Shown: positions 35,723-45,676, counted from the stretch's first letter. The stretch: 64,000 nt of DNA from Candidatus Eisenbacteria bacterium RBG_16_71_46 (GCA_001780165.1 MFFQ01000037.1:167416-231415), one strand, 5' to 3'. Numbers and translations are program-made. Notes: generated by a model from the sequence alone, not told the origin.

Positions 35723-36786
35723 CCCTCGGCCCTCGCCGCGTCGAGCGCCCGACTCAGGCTCTCGCCCACGCGCGCGGTAGATCCGACCTCGAGGGTGCGC
35801 TGCCGTCCGCGCCCGCCCAGCGCTGCGCGCAGCGCCGGATCGGCGATCAGAAGGGCGAGCGCCGAGGCCAGCGCCGCGGCGTCCCCCCGTTGAACCGCCA
35901 GCAGGTGGACCCCGGGCTCGTACACCTCGCGCAGGCCGGCGCCCTCGCCGGTCACCACGGCGCGCCCGGCGGCGAGTCCCTGATAGACCTTGTGCGGGAT
36001 GACCCGACCGGCCTTCTCCCCGGCGCCGAACGCGCCGAGCACGATGTGGGCGCCTTCCACGATCCGCGGCGCGTCCGCGTAGTCCACCGCACCCGGGAAC
36101 TCGATCCGCGCCAACCCGAGGCGCGCGGCCTGCGCCCGCGCCCACTCCCACTCGATCCCGCGTCCGGCGAGCGCGACCCGGAAGTCCGGCGGCCCTCCCC
36201 CGCGGTGCTCGAGCGCAGCCACCGCCTCGATCACCGTGGCGATCCCGTGGAGCGGCAGGAAGCCGCCGAGGTAGAGCACGCGCACCGGTGCCTCCGCCGG
36301 CGGGGGACCGACCGCGAAGAAGGCGTCTTCCGCCCCGACCAGTACGCGGCGCAGCCGCGCGCGCGGCACCCCGAGTCTCTCGAAGAGCGCGCCGTGCTCC
36401 CAGGTGTCGCACAACACCAGGTCCGCCAGCCCGAGCGACCAGCGGTCGAGCGCCAGGTTCCACCGCGCCTGCGCCGAGGCCGGCGCGTGCAGCCTCCAGT
36501 CCGCCACCAGGGTCTCGTGGCGCGAGACCAGCGGATCGAACACCAGGCGGCGGCGACCTTTCAGCAGCCGCGCGAGCGGCATGTCCTTGTGGCGGAACTC
36601 GGGCACCAGCAGCACGTCCGCCCCGCGCGCCCGCCCGCGGAACGCCGCGACCAGCGCCGGGTAGCGGAAGATGGCCCGCCGCTGCGCGGCGCGCGCTTCG
36701 AGCACTTCCTCACCCACGAGCCGCAAACCCTCTCGAAGAATACGGTTGCGCGGGTAGGCCGGATCGTAGGCGCCGAAGAAACACAC
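35719..36786 (-). CDS. Glycosyltransferase, GT-B fold
   Basis: From the GTG at 36786 the product has 355 residues: VCFFGAYDPAYPRNRILREGLRLVG, a middle VLLVPEFRHKDMPLARLLKGRRRLVFDPLVSRHET, and a C-terminal domain with RVLYLGGFLPLHGIATVIEAVAAL, VDYADAPRIVEGAHIVLGAFG, and IPHKVYQGLAAGRAVVTGEGAGLREVYEPGVHLL. The pattern K-V-Y-Q/E-G-L-A-A-G-R-A-V is typical of GT4-like transferases. The TTG at 36795, which overlaps the upstream TGA (TTGA), is an equally possible start. Substrate unknown; by context LPS core or surface glycan. Confidence 0.82.
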   Translation of the reverse strand: MCFFGAYDPAYPRNRILREGLRLVGEEVLEARAAQRRAIFRYPALVAAFRGRARGADVLLVPEFRHKDMPLARLLKGRRRLVFDPLVSRHETLVADWRLHAPASAQARWNLALDRWSLGLADLVLCDTWEHGALFERLGVPRARLRRVLVGAEDAFFAVGPPPAEAPVRVLYLGGFLPLHGIATVIEAVAALEHRGGGPPDFRVALAGRGIEWEWARAQAARLGLARIEFPGAVDYADAPRIVEGAHIVLGAFGAGEKAGRVIPHKVYQGLAAGRAVVTGEGAGLREVYEPGVHLLAVQRGDAAALASALALLIADPALRAALGGRGRQRTLEVGSTARVGESLSRALDAARAEG

Positions 36787-36791
36787 CCCGC

Positions 36792-37574
36792 TCAAGGCCG
36801 CTCCTGCTCCGCTCCGGGCGCCGTGCGCGCGCCCGCCCACAGCTCCGCGTACTTGAGCAGCACCTGGGCCGCGGCCAGCGCGCAGACCGCCACCCCACGC
36901 GCCCCGTCGAGCGCCCCGAGCTGCAGCAGGTACATGCGGGCGAAGCGCAGCGGCGGGCGCACCACCAGGTCGAGCGGACCGGCGCGGCGACCCTCGGCGC
37001 GGGCGCGTGCCGCACCCGCTGCGGCATAGCGCACGAGCTTCTCCCGGCAGTCGGCCCAACTGGCGTAGCTGTGGTGCTCGAGCGTCCCGGCGAGCTCGGC
37101 GATGCGGCCCTCCACCGCCACGCGCTCGTGCACCGCCGCCTCGTCGAAGCTCGCGCGCTCGCGGCGGAACAGCCGCAGCACGCGCTCCCCCTGCCAGCCG
37201 CAGTAGCGGATCCGACGCCCGAGGAACCAGGTCCGACGCGCGAGGCGGTAACCATCGGCCCGGTCCTCGCGGACCGCGCCGGCGAGGGCGGCGACCGCCG
37301 GAGGGTCCAGTCGCTCGTCGGCGTCGAGCCACAGCACCCATGGCTCGCGGCACCGGGCGAGCGCGAAGCGGCGCTGCGGCCCGAAGCCGTCGAGGGCGCG
37401 CTCGAACACCCGCGCTCCGAGCCGTTCCGCCACCGCGCGGGTCGCGTCGCGGGTCGCGGCGTCCACGACCACCACGACCTCGCGCGCGAAGTCCAGCGCG
37501 GGGAGCAGCCGCTCGAGGCGTTCCGCCTCGTCACGCGCGAGCAGCAGGACCGAGATCGGCAACCGGTCGGGCAT
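36792..37574 (-). CDS. GT2-family glycosyltransferase, WaaE/KdtX-like
   Basis: The ATG at 37574 lies 44 nt inside the end of the upstream gene and gives 260 residues. The GT2 core reads LPISVLLLARDEAERLERLLPALDFAREVVVVVDAATRDAT, with the metal-binding pair in EPWVLWLDADERLD. QGERVLRLFRRERASFDEAAVHERV follows, which is typical of the KdtX/WaaE branch. A C-terminal membrane-associated helix (FARMYLLQLGALDGARGVAVCALAAAQVLLKYAELW) is also shared with that branch. Such enzymes add glucose or a related sugar to the first inner-core heptose, which fits the neighbours. Confidence 0.86.
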   Translation of the reverse strand: MPDRLPISVLLLARDEAERLERLLPALDFAREVVVVVDAATRDATRAVAERLGARVFERALDGFGPQRRFALARCREPWVLWLDADERLDPPAVAALAGAVREDRADGYRLARRTWFLGRRIRYCGWQGERVLRLFRRERASFDEAAVHERVAVEGRIAELAGTLEHHSYASWADCREKLVRYAAAGAARARAEGRRAGPLDLVVRPPLRFARMYLLQLGALDGARGVAVCALAAAQVLLKYAELWAGARTAPGAEQERP

Positions 37575-38574
37575 GGCGCTCCAGATGTTCGAGAACGAGC
37601 TCGGCGGCCCGCTCGGGGGACAGGCCGGGCATGCAATTCCAGTGCGGGCAGGCGACGCGGTCGCAGCCGTGGCAGGGCAGCGGCGCCCACCACCGCCCGT
37701 GCCGTGCCCCGGGCGGGTTCCAGGTATCGGGATGGGTGGGACCGAACCAGGCGAAGGTGGGCACGCCGCAGGCCGCGGCGAGGTGGCGCGGTCCGCTGTC
37801 GGTCCCCACCACCGCCGCGAGCTCACCGACCACCGCGGCGAGCGCCCCCACTCCGCACGGCGGCAGTACGCCCACGCCGGGAGCGATCGCGCGCACCGCC
37901 TCCGTCACGCGCTCCTCCCCCGGCCCCGCGAGCAGCAGCACCTCGCGGCCGGAGGCGAGCAGCCGGCGCGCGAGCCGTCCGGCGTGGCTCGCGGGCCAGG
38001 TCTTGGTCGGCCAGGTGCCGGCGGCGATCAGTCCCACCGCATGGCGCGGAATGCCCACCCCGGCCCGCCCGAGCAGCGCCCGGGCGGCGTCGCGCGATGC
38101 CTCGCCGATCGCCACGCGAGCCTCGAGGCCGTCCTCTCGACCTCCCGCGGCCAGCGCCAGGCGCAGGTGCGTGGCGGCGGCGTACTCGCGCCGGCCGGGC
38201 CCGGGATCGATCGTGCGCGGCACGCGCAGATCGTAGGCGTAGCGCCGGCCCCGCAGGTCGTAGCCGGCGCGGGTGCTCGCACGGCTGGCGGCGGTCAGGA
38301 GGGCGCTGCGCGGATTGCCGAAGAAGTCCACCGCCAGCCGGTAGCGCCGGCGGCGCAGCGCGGCCGCGAGCGCCACGGTCGAGGCCACGGAGCGCTCGAG
38401 CCGCCAGACGCGCCCCACCCCTTCGAGACCCTCGAGCAGTGGCGCGTAGCGCGTCTCGGTCACGACTTCGAGCACGGCGTCGGCGTGCCCGCGGCTCAGC
38501 GCGCGCAGCGCCGGCGTCACCAGCACGACGTCACCCAGCGCCCGGGGCCGGATCGCGAGCACCGCCTCCCCCAC
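37531..38574 (-). CDS. GT9-family glycosyltransferase (ADP-heptose:LPS heptosyltransferase-like)
   Basis: This 347-residue GT-B protein starts with AIRPRALGDVVLVTPALRALSRGHADAVLEVV, the classic family 9 opening in which a heptose donor is used to extend LPS inner core. Later motifs are LIAAGTWPTKTWPASHAGRLARRLL, LLLAGPGEERV and AAVVGTDSGPRHLAAACGVPTFAWFGPTHPDTWNP. A Cys-rich stretch (PCHGCDRVACPHWNCM), common near the C-terminus of this family, follows. It starts exactly after the rfaE2-like stop. Whether it is heptosyltransferase I, II or III cannot be decided. Confidence 0.9.
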   Translation of the reverse strand: MGEAVLAIRPRALGDVVLVTPALRALSRGHADAVLEVVTETRYAPLLEGLEGVGRVWRLERSVASTVALAAALRRRRYRLAVDFFGNPRSALLTAASRASTRAGYDLRGRRYAYDLRVPRTIDPGPGRREYAAATHLRLALAAGGREDGLEARVAIGEASRDAARALLGRAGVGIPRHAVGLIAAGTWPTKTWPASHAGRLARRLLASGREVLLLAGPGEERVTEAVRAIAPGVGVLPPCGVGALAAVVGELAAVVGTDSGPRHLAAACGVPTFAWFGPTHPDTWNPPGARHGRWWAPLPCHGCDRVACPHWNCMPGLSPERAAELVLEHLERHARPVADLGPAARA

Positions 38575-39075
38575 TCAGGCGCTCCCGAAACGCTCGCGCA
38601 CCAGGGCGAACATGTCGCGGCTGGCGTGCGTCTTGGGATCGCCCGCGATCGCCGTCACGCCGCCGAGCGAAGTCATGGTGGCGCGCTCCGGCACGGTGTC
38701 ACGGCGGTAGTCGGTGCCCTTGGCATGCACCGCCGGGCGCAGATCGCGCAGCAGGGCGTCCACCGTCGGCTCGTCGAAGACCACCACCAGGTCCACGCCG
38801 CGCAGCGCGGCCACCAGCGCCGCGCGGTCCGCGGCCGCCATGACCGGCCGGCCCGGGCCCTTGAGCCGCGCGGTGCAACGGTCGGCGTTCACCCCCACCA
38901 CCAGGCGGGTGCCGAGCGCGCGGGCGCCCGCGAGGTAGCGCGCGTGCCCGACGTGCAGCAAGTCGAACACGCCGTTGGCGAGCACCACGCGCTCACCGGT
39001 CTCCCGCCACCGCGCGACCACCTCCGCGGCGCGCGACTCCCCCACCACGCGCTCCGTCGCCCGCGGGCCCTTCAC
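38575..39075 (-). CDS. rfaE2: D-glycero-beta-D-manno-heptose 1-phosphate adenylyltransferase
   Basis: The GTG at 39075 overlaps the upstream kinase stop (GTGA) and gives 166 residues. The nucleotidyltransferase motif [26 protein letters not shown] contains HVGH, and [46 protein letters not shown] follows. The C-terminus ([14 protein letters not shown]) fits the HldE C-terminal domain. The enzyme makes ADP-heptose from heptose-1-phosphate and ATP for LPS inner core. In enterobacteria it is fused to the kinase; here the two are separate overlapping genes. No gmhA, gmhB or epimerase gene is in the window. Confidence 0.93.
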   Translation of the reverse strand: MKGPRATERVVGESRAAEVVARWRETGERVVLANGVFDLLHVGHARYLAGARALGTRLVVGVNADRCTARLKGPGRPVMAAADRAALVAALRGVDLVVVFDEPTVDALLRDLRPAVHAKGTDYRRDTVPERATMTSLGGVTAIAGDPKTHASRDMFALVRERFGSA

Positions 39076-40109
39076 CGCGGCCTCCGGGCGCCGCCCTGCC
39101 CGAGCGCGCGCAGCACCTCGGAGCGGCTCACCGCCACCGCGCCGCGCCGGCTCACCGCGACGCTGCCGGCGACGTTCGCCAGTGCCGCGGCCTCGAGCGC
39201 CGGCGCCCCGGCGGCCAGCGCCAGGGTCGCCGCCGCCACCACCGCATCCCCGGCGCCGGTGACGTCCACCGCCTCCTCGCGCCCCCAGGCCTCGAGGCTG
39301 AGCGCCCGCCGCGCGCTCCACAACGTGAGCCCGTCGCGCCCGCGGGTGACGATCAGGTGCTCGGGATGCACGAGGCGGCGCAGGCGCCCGGCGGCGCGGC
39401 CCAGGTCGGCCTCGTCGCGGATCTCGATGCCGGCGGCCGCCGCGGCTTCGCCCTCGTTGGGGGTGGCGAGCGTGACGTCGCGGTACTGGGCGAGGCGGTA
39501 GCGCGCATCGAGGCTGACGTGGACGCCCGCGCGCCGCCAGCGCGGCACGCGGGTCGCGGCCAGGGTCGGGCTCACCGAATCGTAGCCGTAATCCGACAGC
39601 ACCACGCCGCGGGCGCCGGCCGCCGCGCGATCCACCGCCGCCAGCAGCCGCGCGCGTTCGGTGCGCGTCATCCCGAAGCGCGAGCCGCGGTCGATGCGCA
39701 CCACCTGCTGGCGCGCGGTGTGCGCATCCCCGGCGACCACCCGCGTCTTGATCACGGTGTGCGCCCGATCGTGGCGGAGCAGGCCGGCGACGCGCACGCC
39801 CTGCTCCACGAGCATGCGCCGCAGGGCCCGTCCCGCCTCGTCGGCGCCGATCCAGCCCACGGCCGAGACGCGGGCCCCGAGGGCGGCGAGGTTGAGCGCG
39901 GCGTTGGCCGCGCCCCCCGCCTGCATGGTGCGCGACTCCCAGTCCAGCACCAGCACCGGCGCCTCGCGCGACACGCGGTTCGAGCGGCAGCGCCAGTACT
40001 CGTCGAGCACGAAGTCGCCCCACACCGCGAGCCGCAGCCCGGCGAAGCGGTCCACCCACCGCGCCAGGCTCGCGGGATCGGGGCTTGCGTGTCGCGCCAG
40101 CGTCGTCAT
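39072..40109 (-). CDS. rfaE1: D-glycero-beta-D-manno-heptose-7-phosphate kinase
   Basis: The ATG at 40109 overlaps the dxr stop (ATGA) and gives 345 residues of the PfkB/ribokinase fold. Motifs: [100 protein letters not shown], and the anion-hole/base loop [21 protein letters not shown]. The opening GDFVLDEYW and R-SREAPV region is diagnostic for the HldE kinase domain. It phosphorylates heptose-7-phosphate at O1. The longer ORF in the track runs through dxr in the wrong frame. Confidence 0.93.
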   Translation of the reverse strand: MTTLARHASPDPASLARWVDRFAGLRLAVWGDFVLDEYWRCRSNRVSREAPVLVLDWESRTMQAGGAANAALNLAALGARVSAVGWIGADEAGRALRRMLVEQGVRVAGLLRHDRAHTVIKTRVVAGDAHTARQQVVRIDRGSRFGMTRTERARLLAAVDRAAAGARGVVLSDYGYDSVSPTLAATRVPRWRRAGVHVSLDARYRLAQYRDVTLATPNEGEAAAAAGIEIRDEADLGRAAGRLRRLVHPEHLIVTRGRDGLTLWSARRALSLEAWGREEAVDVTGAGDAVVAAATLALAAGAPALEAAALANVAGSVAVSRRGAVAVSRSEVLRALGQGGARRPR

Positions 40110-41260
40110 CGATGCGCCTCCGCCAGCGCCGCCGCGCGCGCCCACGCATCCACCGCTTCGAGCTGCTCGAGCGACTCCACGCGCTCCGGCCGGTGCCGCT
40201 CCATCACCTCGGCGATCACCTCCGGCACCTGGCCCAGCGCGATCTGCCCGTCCAGGAACGCGGCCACGGCCACCTCGTCGGCGGCGTTGAGCGCGCACGG
40301 CGCGGTCCCCCCCAACTCGCCGGCGGCGCGCGCCAGGTCGAAGGCCGGGTGGCGCCCCGGTGGGATCGGGACGAACTCGAGCCCGGCGAGATCCGCCGCG
40401 TCGAGCCCCGCGGCCGCTTCGTCCCAGCGCTCGGGCCACGACAGCGCCAGCTGGATCGGCAGCCGCATGTCGGGGCGCGCCGCCTGCAGCACGGTCGAGC
40501 CGTCGCGGAACGTCACCATCGCGTGCACCAGGGCCTGGGGATGGAGGCAGGCATCGAGCCGCTCGAACGGCAGGTCGAACAGCCAGTGCGCCTCGATCAG
40601 CTCGAGACCCTTGTTGAAGAGCAGCGCCGAGTCCACGGTGATGCGGGGTCCCATGCTCCACACCGGATGGGCCAGCACCTCGGCGCGGGTGGCGCGCCGC
40701 CAGTCGGGGCGATCGCGCAGCGCTCCGCCCGAGGCCGTGAGCGTGAGCCGGGCCACTTCGTGCGCGGGGCGGGCGCCCAGGCACTGCAGCGCGGCGCTGT
40801 GCTCGCTGTCGATCGGCAACAGCTCGCCGCCGCGCGCGAGCCGCTCGCGCACCAGCGGCCCTCCCACCACCAGCGTCTCCTTGTTGGCCAGCGCCAGGCG
40901 CCGGCCGCCCTCGAGCGCGGCAAGCGACGCGCGCAGGCCGGCCGCGCCGACGATGCCGTTGACCACGGTGTCGGCCGCCGTCTGCTCCGTGAGCCAGGTG
41001 GCGGATCCGGGGCCCACCCGCACCGCGGCACCGGGGGCCGCGGCGGTCAGTCGCGCGCGCGCCGCGTCCGCATCGACGGCGTGCTCCAGCGCCACGGCCG
41101 CGGGCCGCCAGCGCTCGGCCTGCGCGCACAGCCGGTCCAGCCGGCCGCCCGCGGCCAACCCCACGACGCGGACGCGCCGGCCGGCGCGCGCCGCCACCTC
41201 GAGCGTCTGCTCGCCGATCGAACCGGTCGAACCCAGCACCGCCACCGCGCGCGTCGTCAC
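40106..41260 (-). CDS. dxr: 1-deoxy-D-xylulose 5-phosphate reductoisomerase
   Basis: This 384-residue enzyme of the MEP isoprenoid pathway converts DXP to MEP with NADPH. Motifs: [17 protein letters not shown] (NADPH binding), [72 protein letters not shown] and a C-terminal helical domain with [17 protein letters not shown]. The catalytic-loop sequence SGGALRD differs slightly from the usual SGGPFRD. It overlaps both neighbours by ATGA (cdsA upstream, the heptose kinase downstream), so LPS heptose synthesis is coupled to isoprenoid synthesis here. Confidence 0.96.
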   Translation of the reverse strand: MTTRAVAVLGSTGSIGEQTLEVAARAGRRVRVVGLAAGGRLDRLCAQAERWRPAAVALEHAVDADAARARLTAAAPGAAVRVGPGSATWLTEQTAADTVVNGIVGAAGLRASLAALEGGRRLALANKETLVVGGPLVRERLARGGELLPIDSEHSAALQCLGARPAHEVARLTLTASGGALRDRPDWRRATRAEVLAHPVWSMGPRITVDSALLFNKGLELIEAHWLFDLPFERLDACLHPQALVHAMVTFRDGSTVLQAARPDMRLPIQLALSWPERWDEAAAGLDAADLAGLEFVPIPPGRHPAFDLARAAGELGGTAPCALNAADEVAVAAFLDGQIALGQVPEVIAEVMERHRPERVESLEQLEAVDAWARAAALAEAHR

Positions 41261-42165
41261 GGCACCCCGAAGACGGCGACCTTGAGGTAGTAGAACACCA
41301 CCGGCGCCGCGAAATACAGGCTGTCGAAGCGGTCCAGGATCCCGCCGTGGCCCGGGATGAGGTCGGACGAATCCCCGTGCGCCGCGTCACGCTTCATCAG
41401 GGACTCCACCAGGTCACCGACCTGGGCGAACACGCCGACCAGCAGTCCGAGTGCGGCGGCGTCCCACACCCGCAGATAGGGCGCGAACCACGCCCGCGCG
41501 ATGAACGCCGCGGCGACCGCGGCGGCCAGGCCCCCGAGCGCGCCTTCGAGCGACTTGCGCGGCGAGATGCGCGCCCACGGCCGGTTGCGCCCGAACAGCC
41601 GTCCCACGCCGTAGGCGCCGCTGTCGCAGCTCCAGGTCACGAAGAACGCCAGCAGCACGTACGAGGCGCCCGCCGCGTACTCGGTGCCGGCCCGCCAGGG
41701 CAGCTCGCGCAGCAGGATGAGGTGCGCCGAAAGCCAGCCGACGTAGAGCAGGCCGAACAGGGTCACCGCCATGTCCTCGACGCGTTGCCGCGCCTCCGGC
41801 CGGCGCAGCTCGAACGCGAGCGTGAGCAGCACCAGGGCGGTGGCCAGGAAATCGACGTGCGGAGTGTCGCCGCGGTAGATCACCCACAGCAAGCCGAGCC
41901 CCGCCGCCAGCCCCAAGCGGGTATAGGGCTGCAGGCCCTTGTCGCGCATCATGCGGTAGAACTCGATCAGCCCGAGCACCACTTCGAGCGCGACGAAGAT
42001 TCCGAACACCAGCCCGCCGGCGCGCGCGAGCAGCACCAGGAGGGGCACGAACAGCACCCCGCTCGCCACCCGCAGCCCGAGCGCCCACGAAGAGGACTTG
42101 GCCGGGGGCGCGGGGTCCGGACCTGGCGTGCCGGGGCCCGCCGCGGGACTGCCGGAGGCGCTCAA
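41257..42165 (-). CDS. cdsA: Phosphatidate cytidylyltransferase
   Basis: I place the start at the TTG at 42165, which overlaps the uppS TGA (TTGA), giving 302 residues; the track start at 42288 runs through uppS. A Pro-rich head is followed by about eight membrane helices and the CDP-diglyceride synthetase signature near the C-terminus: GDLVESLMKRDAAHGDSSDLIPGHGGILDRFDSLYFAAPV. The segment WSCDSGAYGVGRLFGRNRPWARISPRKSLEGALGG is also typical. The enzyme makes CDP-diacylglycerol for phospholipid synthesis in the inner membrane. Confidence 0.93.
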   Translation of the reverse strand: MSASGSPAAGPGTPGPDPAPPAKSSSWALGLRVASGVLFVPLLVLLARAGGLVFGIFVALEVVLGLIEFYRMMRDKGLQPYTRLGLAAGLGLLWVIYRGDTPHVDFLATALVLLTLAFELRRPEARQRVEDMAVTLFGLLYVGWLSAHLILLRELPWRAGTEYAAGASYVLLAFFVTWSCDSGAYGVGRLFGRNRPWARISPRKSLEGALGGLAAAVAAAFIARAWFAPYLRVWDAAALGLLVGVFAQVGDLVESLMKRDAAHGDSSDLIPGHGGILDRFDSLYFAAPVVFYYLKVAVFGVP

Positions 42166-42905
42166 TCCACCCGTCCGAATCGCCGCTCCCGCCCTTGGAA
42201 CTCCGCCACCGCCTGGTACAGGTGGCGCCGCCGGAAGTCGGGCCACAGCGTGTCGGTGATCCACAGCTCGGTGTAGGCGAGCTGCCACAGCATGAAGTTC
42301 GACAGACGCATCTCCCCGCTGGTGCGGATGAGCAGGTCGGGGTCGGGAAGCCCGGCGGTATAGAGGTAGCTCGCGATCAGCTCCTCGTCGACGCCGCCCG
42401 GAGCGAACGGGGCGCGGGCGTGGTCACGCAGCACGGCGCGCACCGCGTCCACCAGCTCGGCGCGGCCGCCGTAGGACAGCGCGAGATTGAGCAACATCCC
42501 GGTGGAGCCGGCGAGGCTGTCCTGGGCTTCACGCAGCCCGGCACGCACCGCGGCGGGGAGGTCGTCGAGCCGCCCGATGGTCTGCAGGCGCACGTTGTTG
42601 CGCCGCAACTCGTCGCGCTCGGCGCGCAGCGTCTCGCGCAGGATCCCCATCAGGGCCTGCACCTCGCGCCGCGGGCGCGCCCAGTTCTCGACCGAGAAGG
42701 TGTAGAGCGTGAGGACCTCGACGCCGAGCGCCACGCAGCCCTTGACCGCCTCGCGCACCGCTTCGCGCCCGGCGCGGTGCCCGATCAGGCGCGGCACGCC
42801 GCGGGCGCGCGCCCAGCGGCCGTTTCCATCCATGATGATCGCGACGTGCCGCGGAATGGTGCCGCGGCCGCGGAGCTCTTCGGGGGTGGGAATGCGGGCC
42901 GGCAA
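42162..42905 (-). CDS. uppS: Isoprenyl (undecaprenyl) diphosphate synthase
   Basis: This 247-residue cis-prenyltransferase carries PRHVAIIMDGNGRWARARGVPRLIGHRAG with the catalytic aspartate. YTFSVENWARPRREVQALM, LALSYGGRAELVDAVRAV and the C-terminal DPDLLIRTSGEMRLSNFMLWQLAYTELWITDTLWPDF also match. The product carries peptidoglycan and LPS sugars. The start codon is TTG, supported by a strong GGGAGGAG 3-4 nt before it; no ATG is available nearby. It is followed by cdsA with a TTGA overlap. Confidence 0.96.
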   Translation of the reverse strand: MPARIPTPEELRGRGTIPRHVAIIMDGNGRWARARGVPRLIGHRAGREAVREAVKGCVALGVEVLTLYTFSVENWARPRREVQALMGILRETLRAERDELRRNNVRLQTIGRLDDLPAAVRAGLREAQDSLAGSTGMLLNLALSYGGRAELVDAVRAVLRDHARAPFAPGGVDEELIASYLYTAGLPDPDLLIRTSGEMRLSNFMLWQLAYTELWITDTLWPDFRRRHLYQAVAEFQGRERRFGRVD

Positions 42906-42957
42906 CGCTCCTCCCAGGAACCCGCGGGCCGCGGCAGCGACCCGGGGCGCATGCCGC

Positions 42958-43515
42958 TCAGACCTCCATGATCTCGGACGTCTTCTTCTTCAACAGCTCG
43001 TCCACCTGGGCGACGTAGCGATCGGTCAACTTCTGGACCTCGGCGACCAGCCGCTTCGCCTCGTCCTCGGCCAGCTCGCCGTCGTGCTCCTGGGTCTTGA
43101 TCTCCTTGTTGACGTCGTGGCGCGCCTGCCGCACGTGGACGCGGCCCTCCTCGGCGAGCCTCGCCACCAGCTTCACCATGTCCCGGCGGCGCTCCTCGGT
43201 GAGCGAGGGGATCGGCACCCGGATGACCCCGCCGTCGTCGGTGGGGTTCAGCCCCAGCTCGGACTGCTGGATCGCGCGCATGATCGCCTTGATCAGGCTC
43301 TTGTCCCAGGGTTGCACCACCAGCAGCCGCGGCTCCGGCGCGCTCACCGAGCCCACCTGCTGGATCGGCACGTGCTGGCCGTAGGCCTCGACCTTCACCG
43401 TGTCGAGCAGCGCGGGCGAGGCCTTGCCGGAGCGGATTCCCGACAGCTCCCGGCGCACCGCCTCGAGCTGCCGCTTCATCCGCTCCTCCGTGTCCGCCAG
43501 AATCTGGTCCATCAT
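42958..43515 (-). CDS. frr: Ribosome recycling factor
   Basis: This 185-residue protein runs through the whole RRF pattern: [47 protein letters not shown]-like [52 protein letters not shown] and [18 protein letters not shown] splits post-termination ribosomes with EF-G. Two ATG codons stand in a row (43515 and 43512); the first overlaps the pyrH stop as ATGA. The longer ORF starting at 43626 runs through the pyrH end in another frame. Confidence 0.95.
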   Translation of the reverse strand: MMDQILADTEERMKRQLEAVRRELSGIRSGKASPALLDTVKVEAYGQHVPIQQVGSVSAPEPRLLVVQPWDKSLIKAIMRAIQQSELGLNPTDDGGVIRVPIPSLTEERRRDMVKLVARLAEEGRVHVRQARHDVNKEIKTQEHDGELAEDEAKRLVAEVQKLTDRYVAQVDELLKKKTSEIMEV

Positions 43516-44234
43516 GATCCGCTCTCCCCCACGAGAGTTCCGACCTCCTCCCCCTGGACGACCTTGAGCAGGTTGCCCCGCCGGCCGACGTTGAACACCA
43601 CCAGCGGCAGTCGGTTGTCCATGCACAGGGAGATGGCGGTCGAATCCATGACCTTCAGTCCTCGGTTCAGGATATCCATGTAGCTGATCCGAGGGAAGAA
43701 GGTCGCGTCGGGCATCAGCTTCGGGTCGCCGCTGAAGATCCCGTCGACCTTGGTCGCCTTCAGGATGACGTCGGCGCCGATCTCGATCGCGCGCAAGGCG
43801 GCGGCGGTATCGGTCGTGAAGTACGGATTGCCGGTCCCCGCCGCCAGCACCACGATCCGCCCCTTCTCGAGGTGGCGCACGGCGCGCCTGCGGATGTAGG
43901 GCTCGCAGACGCGGGCCATCTCGATGGCCGACATGACCCGCGTGTACAGGCCGCGCTTCTCGAGCGAGTGCTGGAGCGCGAGCCCGTTGATCACGGTCGC
44001 GAGCATGCCCATGTAATCGGCGCCCACGCGGTCCATGCCGCGGGTGCTGGCTGCGAGCCCGCGGAAGATGTTGCCGCCGCCGGTGACGATGCCGACCTGC
44101 ACGCCCAGGGCGTGCACCTCGCGGATCTCGTCGGCGAGGCCCGCCATGACCGCCTCGTCGATCCCGTGGCCGGCCTCGCCGGCGAGGATCTCGCCGCTCA
44201 ACTTGAGCAGGATGCGCTGGTAACGCGCGGCCAA
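43512..44234 (-). CDS. pyrH: UMP kinase
   Basis: The TTG at 44234, with AGGAG 8-9 nt upstream, gives 240 residues; the track ORF up to 44474 reads through tsf. Motifs of the hexameric bacterial UMP kinase: [96 protein letters not shown] and [13 protein letters not shown]. The cluster rpsB-tsf-pyrH-frr is widely conserved. Confidence 0.95.
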   Translation of the reverse strand: MAARYQRILLKLSGEILAGEAGHGIDEAVMAGLADEIREVHALGVQVGIVTGGGNIFRGLAASTRGMDRVGADYMGMLATVINGLALQHSLEKRGLYTRVMSAIEMARVCEPYIRRRAVRHLEKGRIVVLAAGTGNPYFTTDTAAALRAIEIGADVILKATKVDGIFSGDPKLMPDATFFPRISYMDILNRGLKVMDSTAISLCMDNRLPLVVFNVGRRGNLLKVVQGEEVGTLVGESGS

Positions 44235-44238
44235 GACC

Positions 44239-44835
44239 CTACTCCTGGCCGAGGCGGAAACGCGTGAAGCGGCGGACGACGACGTTCTCCCCGGTCTTCG
44301 ACGAGGCGGCCCGCACCAGATCCTCAACCGTCTGCTTGTCGTCGCGGATGTACGGCTGCTCCACCAGGCAGATCTCCGAGTAGAACTTGCCCAGCTTGCC
44401 TTCCACGATCTTGTCCACCATCGCCGCCGGCTTGCCCTGCGCCGCCACCTGGGCCGCGATGATCTCGCGCTCACGTGCCACGCGCTCCGCGGGCACTTCC
44501 TCGCGCCGCACGTACTCGGCGCCCGCGGCCGCCACCTGCATCGCCAGGTTGCGCACCAGGTCCAGGAACTCCGCGGTGCGCGCGACGAAATCGGTCTCGC
44601 AATTCACTTCGATCAGGACGCCGACGCGGTTCCCGGGGTGGATGTAGGCATCCACCACGCCCTCGCTGGCCGCGCGATCCGCGCGCTTCTCCGCCCTGGC
44701 GATGCCGCTCTTGCGCAACGCGTCGATCGCCTTTTCGAAGTCGCCGGCCGATTCTAGGAGCGCCTTCTTGCACTCCATCATCCCGGCGCCGGTTTTTTCG
44801 CGCAGCTGTTTGACCTGATCGGCTGTGACTGTCAT
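44239..44835 (-). CDS. tsf: Elongation factor Ts
   Basis: From the ATG at 44835 (GAGGAG upstream) the protein has 198 residues, the short form without the longer dimerisation insert of E. coli. The EF-Tu contact regions are present: [40 protein letters not shown] and [29 protein letters not shown]. The C-terminus ends [28 protein letters not shown]. It recycles EF-Tu from GDP to GTP. The 76-nt gap to rpsB holds a strong hairpin. Confidence 0.95.
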   Translation of the reverse strand: MTVTADQVKQLREKTGAGMMECKKALLESAGDFEKAIDALRKSGIARAEKRADRAASEGVVDAYIHPGNRVGVLIEVNCETDFVARTAEFLDLVRNLAMQVAAAGAEYVRREEVPAERVAREREIIAAQVAAQGKPAAMVDKIVEGKLGKFYSEICLVEQPYIRDDKQTVEDLVRAASSKTGENVVVRRFTRFRLGQE

Positions 44836-44858
44836 GGCACTCCTCGTCGGCGTTCGAA

Positions 44859-44889
44859 CGCCCGCCCGCGTCACGTACACGGGCGGGCG
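44859..44889 (-). promoter_or_regulatory. GC hairpin between rpsB and tsf
   Basis: A 13-bp stem (CGCCCGCCCGCGT pairing with ACACGGGCGGGCG, one G-U pair) encloses a 5-nt loop in the 76-nt gap. On the minus strand it lies 22 nt after the rpsB stop and 23 nt before the tsf start. No T-run follows. It could lower tsf expression by partial termination or define an RNA processing end. Confidence 0.5.
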
Positions 44890-44911
44890 CCTGAAGTCTC
44901 GCGGTGGACGG

Positions 44912-45676
44912 TCAGACGGTGGCGGTCTGCGAAGCCTCGCCCTCGACCGCGTCGCCGCCAAACGAAACCGTTTCCTGGTCGCCACCCTCGAGCGCGTAGG
45001 CCCGAGCATTCAGGATCGCATCGCCGACCATGCTGGCGAAGAGCCGGATCGCGCGGATCGCGTCGTCATTGCCGGGAACCGGATAGTCGATGACCGTGGG
45101 ATCGCAATTGGTGTCGACGATGCCGACGATCGGGATGCCGAGCCGGTTGGCCTCCGCCACGGCGATCTTCTCCTTCTTGGTGTCCACGATGAACACCAGG
45201 GAGGGCAGCCCGGGCATCTCCTTGATGCCGGCAAAGGCGAACTCCAGCCGCTCGCGCTCGCGCGAGAGACGCGAGACCTCCTTCTTGGCCAGCTTCTCGA
45301 AGGTGCCGTCCGTCGCCATGCGATCGAGCTCGTGCAGCCGCTTGATGCTGGTGCGGATGGTCTTGAAATTGGTGAGCATGCCCCCCAGCCAGCGCTCGGT
45401 GACGTAGTACATCCCGACCCGCGCCGCCTGCTCTTCCACGATCGGCTTGGCCTGCTTCTTGGTCGCCACGAAGAGGACGTGGCCGCCCGCCCGCACCGCC
45501 TTTTCGATGGCCTCGATCGCATCCTGGGCGCACTTGAGGGTCTTCTGCAGGTCGATGATGTATATCCCGTTGCGGTGCATGAAGATGAATTTCTTCATCT
45601 GGGGATTCCAGCGCCGCGTCTGGTGCCCGAAGTGCACCCCCGCTTCGAGCAGGTCCTTCATGGTGAGATCCGCCAC
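44912..45676 (-). CDS. rpsB: Ribosomal protein S2
   Basis: This 254-residue protein starts at a GTG with AAGGAGG 6 nt upstream. It carries the S2 signatures [39 protein letters not shown] and [17 protein letters not shown], and [56 protein letters not shown]. The last 25 residues are acidic and variable. The 130-nt leader up to rpsI is GC-rich with several possible stems, but I could not read a promoter or a defined regulatory motif in it, so rpsB is probably transcribed from the rplM promoter. Confidence 0.97.
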   Translation of the reverse strand: MADLTMKDLLEAGVHFGHQTRRWNPQMKKFIFMHRNGIYIIDLQKTLKCAQDAIEAIEKAVRAGGHVLFVATKKQAKPIVEEQAARVGMYYVTERWLGGMLTNFKTIRTSIKRLHELDRMATDGTFEKLAKKEVSRLSRERERLEFAFAGIKEMPGLPSLVFIVDTKKEKIAVAEANRLGIPIVGIVDTNCDPTVIDYPVPGNDDAIRAIRLFASMVGDAILNARAYALEGGDQETVSFGGDAVEGEASQTATV

